A stretch of DNA of 5,617 nucleotides from Candidatus Cloacimonadota bacterium (GTDB taxonomy: Bacteria; Cloacimonadota; Cloacimonadia; JGIOTU-2): the NCBI GenBank assembly GCA_014384665.1, contig JACNFI010000088.1:1-5617 (forward strand), read 5' to 3'. The translations under genes were made by a program, and so were the position numbers. Positions 5,568-5,617 of the stretch are shown here, in pieces. The notes beneath the pieces are model-generated. The model saw nothing but the letters and a program-made list of their open reading frames with translations. It searched no databases and was not told where the DNA came from. Every line of letters starts with the position of its first letter. Within the stretch, counting starts at the first letter, position 1.

Positions 5568-5595
5568 CTGGATTCCCGATTAGGTCGGTAATGAC
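5568..5595 (-). repeat. Palindromic element related to the one at 5141-5194, reverse orientation
   Basis: The + strand starts CTGGATTCCCG and ends CGGTAATGAC; its reverse complement starts GTCATTACCG and ends CGGGAATCCAG, matching the edges of the element before the GIY-YIG gene. Internal arms ATTCCCGA (5572-5579) and TCGGTAAT (5585-5592) pair with one mismatch around a five-base loop. It lacks the inner second palindrome of the other copy. It begins 50 bases after the GIY-YIG stop and could serve as its transcription terminator, though no T-run follows. Confidence 0.65.
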
Positions 5596-5617
5596 ATCGG
5601 TTTATTAAATTGAGGAA

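Overview
This window is a strongly AT-rich bacterial segment (no introns, strong Shine-Dalgarno sites, tight gene spacing). All genes seen are on the + strand. The organism cannot be named from the sequence. The last gene, a small GIY-YIG protein, and the GTCATTCC / GGAATCCAG palindromes beside it resemble the gene-plus-palindrome pairs scattered through many bacterial genomes, including AT-rich Rickettsiales-like ones; this is a weak hint only.

Layout. (1) Positions 1-45 may be the tail of an upstream gene. A PIN-domain nuclease gene follows to 940; its open frame has no normal start codon at the true N-terminus, and a -1 frameshift just after an ATG at 42 would explain this. (2) After a 144-base spacer with a TTGACA promoter candidate and a strong AGGAGG site comes the core of the window, four genes from 1085 to 4857: an E2-like (UBC-fold) protein, a JAB/JAMM metallopeptidase with a complete zinc motif, an E1-like (ThiF/MoeB/UBA) adenylating enzyme, and a two-part protein with an N-terminal ubiquitin-like (beta-grasp) domain and a C-terminal multi-pass membrane domain. 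A 32-codon ORF may be translated just before the JAB gene and overlaps its start. (3) Positions 4858-5220 hold no convincing gene, but contain an imperfect direct repeat, a small dyad and a nested palindrome. (4) A GIY-YIG nuclease gene at 5221-5517 is followed by a second palindrome in opposite orientation.

How the genes may work together. E2 + JAB + E1 + Ubl is the parts list of a bacterial ubiquitin-like conjugation system, and the order E2-JAB-E1 matches the Bil-type antiphage operons (bilB-bilC-bilD). Three things differ from the standard form: the E2 lacks Cys at the usual catalytic position, no free Ubl ending in Gly-Gly is visible, and the only separate Ubl-like domain is tethered to a membrane anchor. 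The E1 also appears to carry its own N-terminal beta-grasp-like domain. This looks like a divergent, membrane-linked Ubl system, possibly a defence island with the PIN nuclease as neighbour or effector. The enzyme assignments for E1 and JAB rest on clear motifs; the E2 call rests on fold-level motifs; the Ubl calls rest on predicted strand/helix pattern only.
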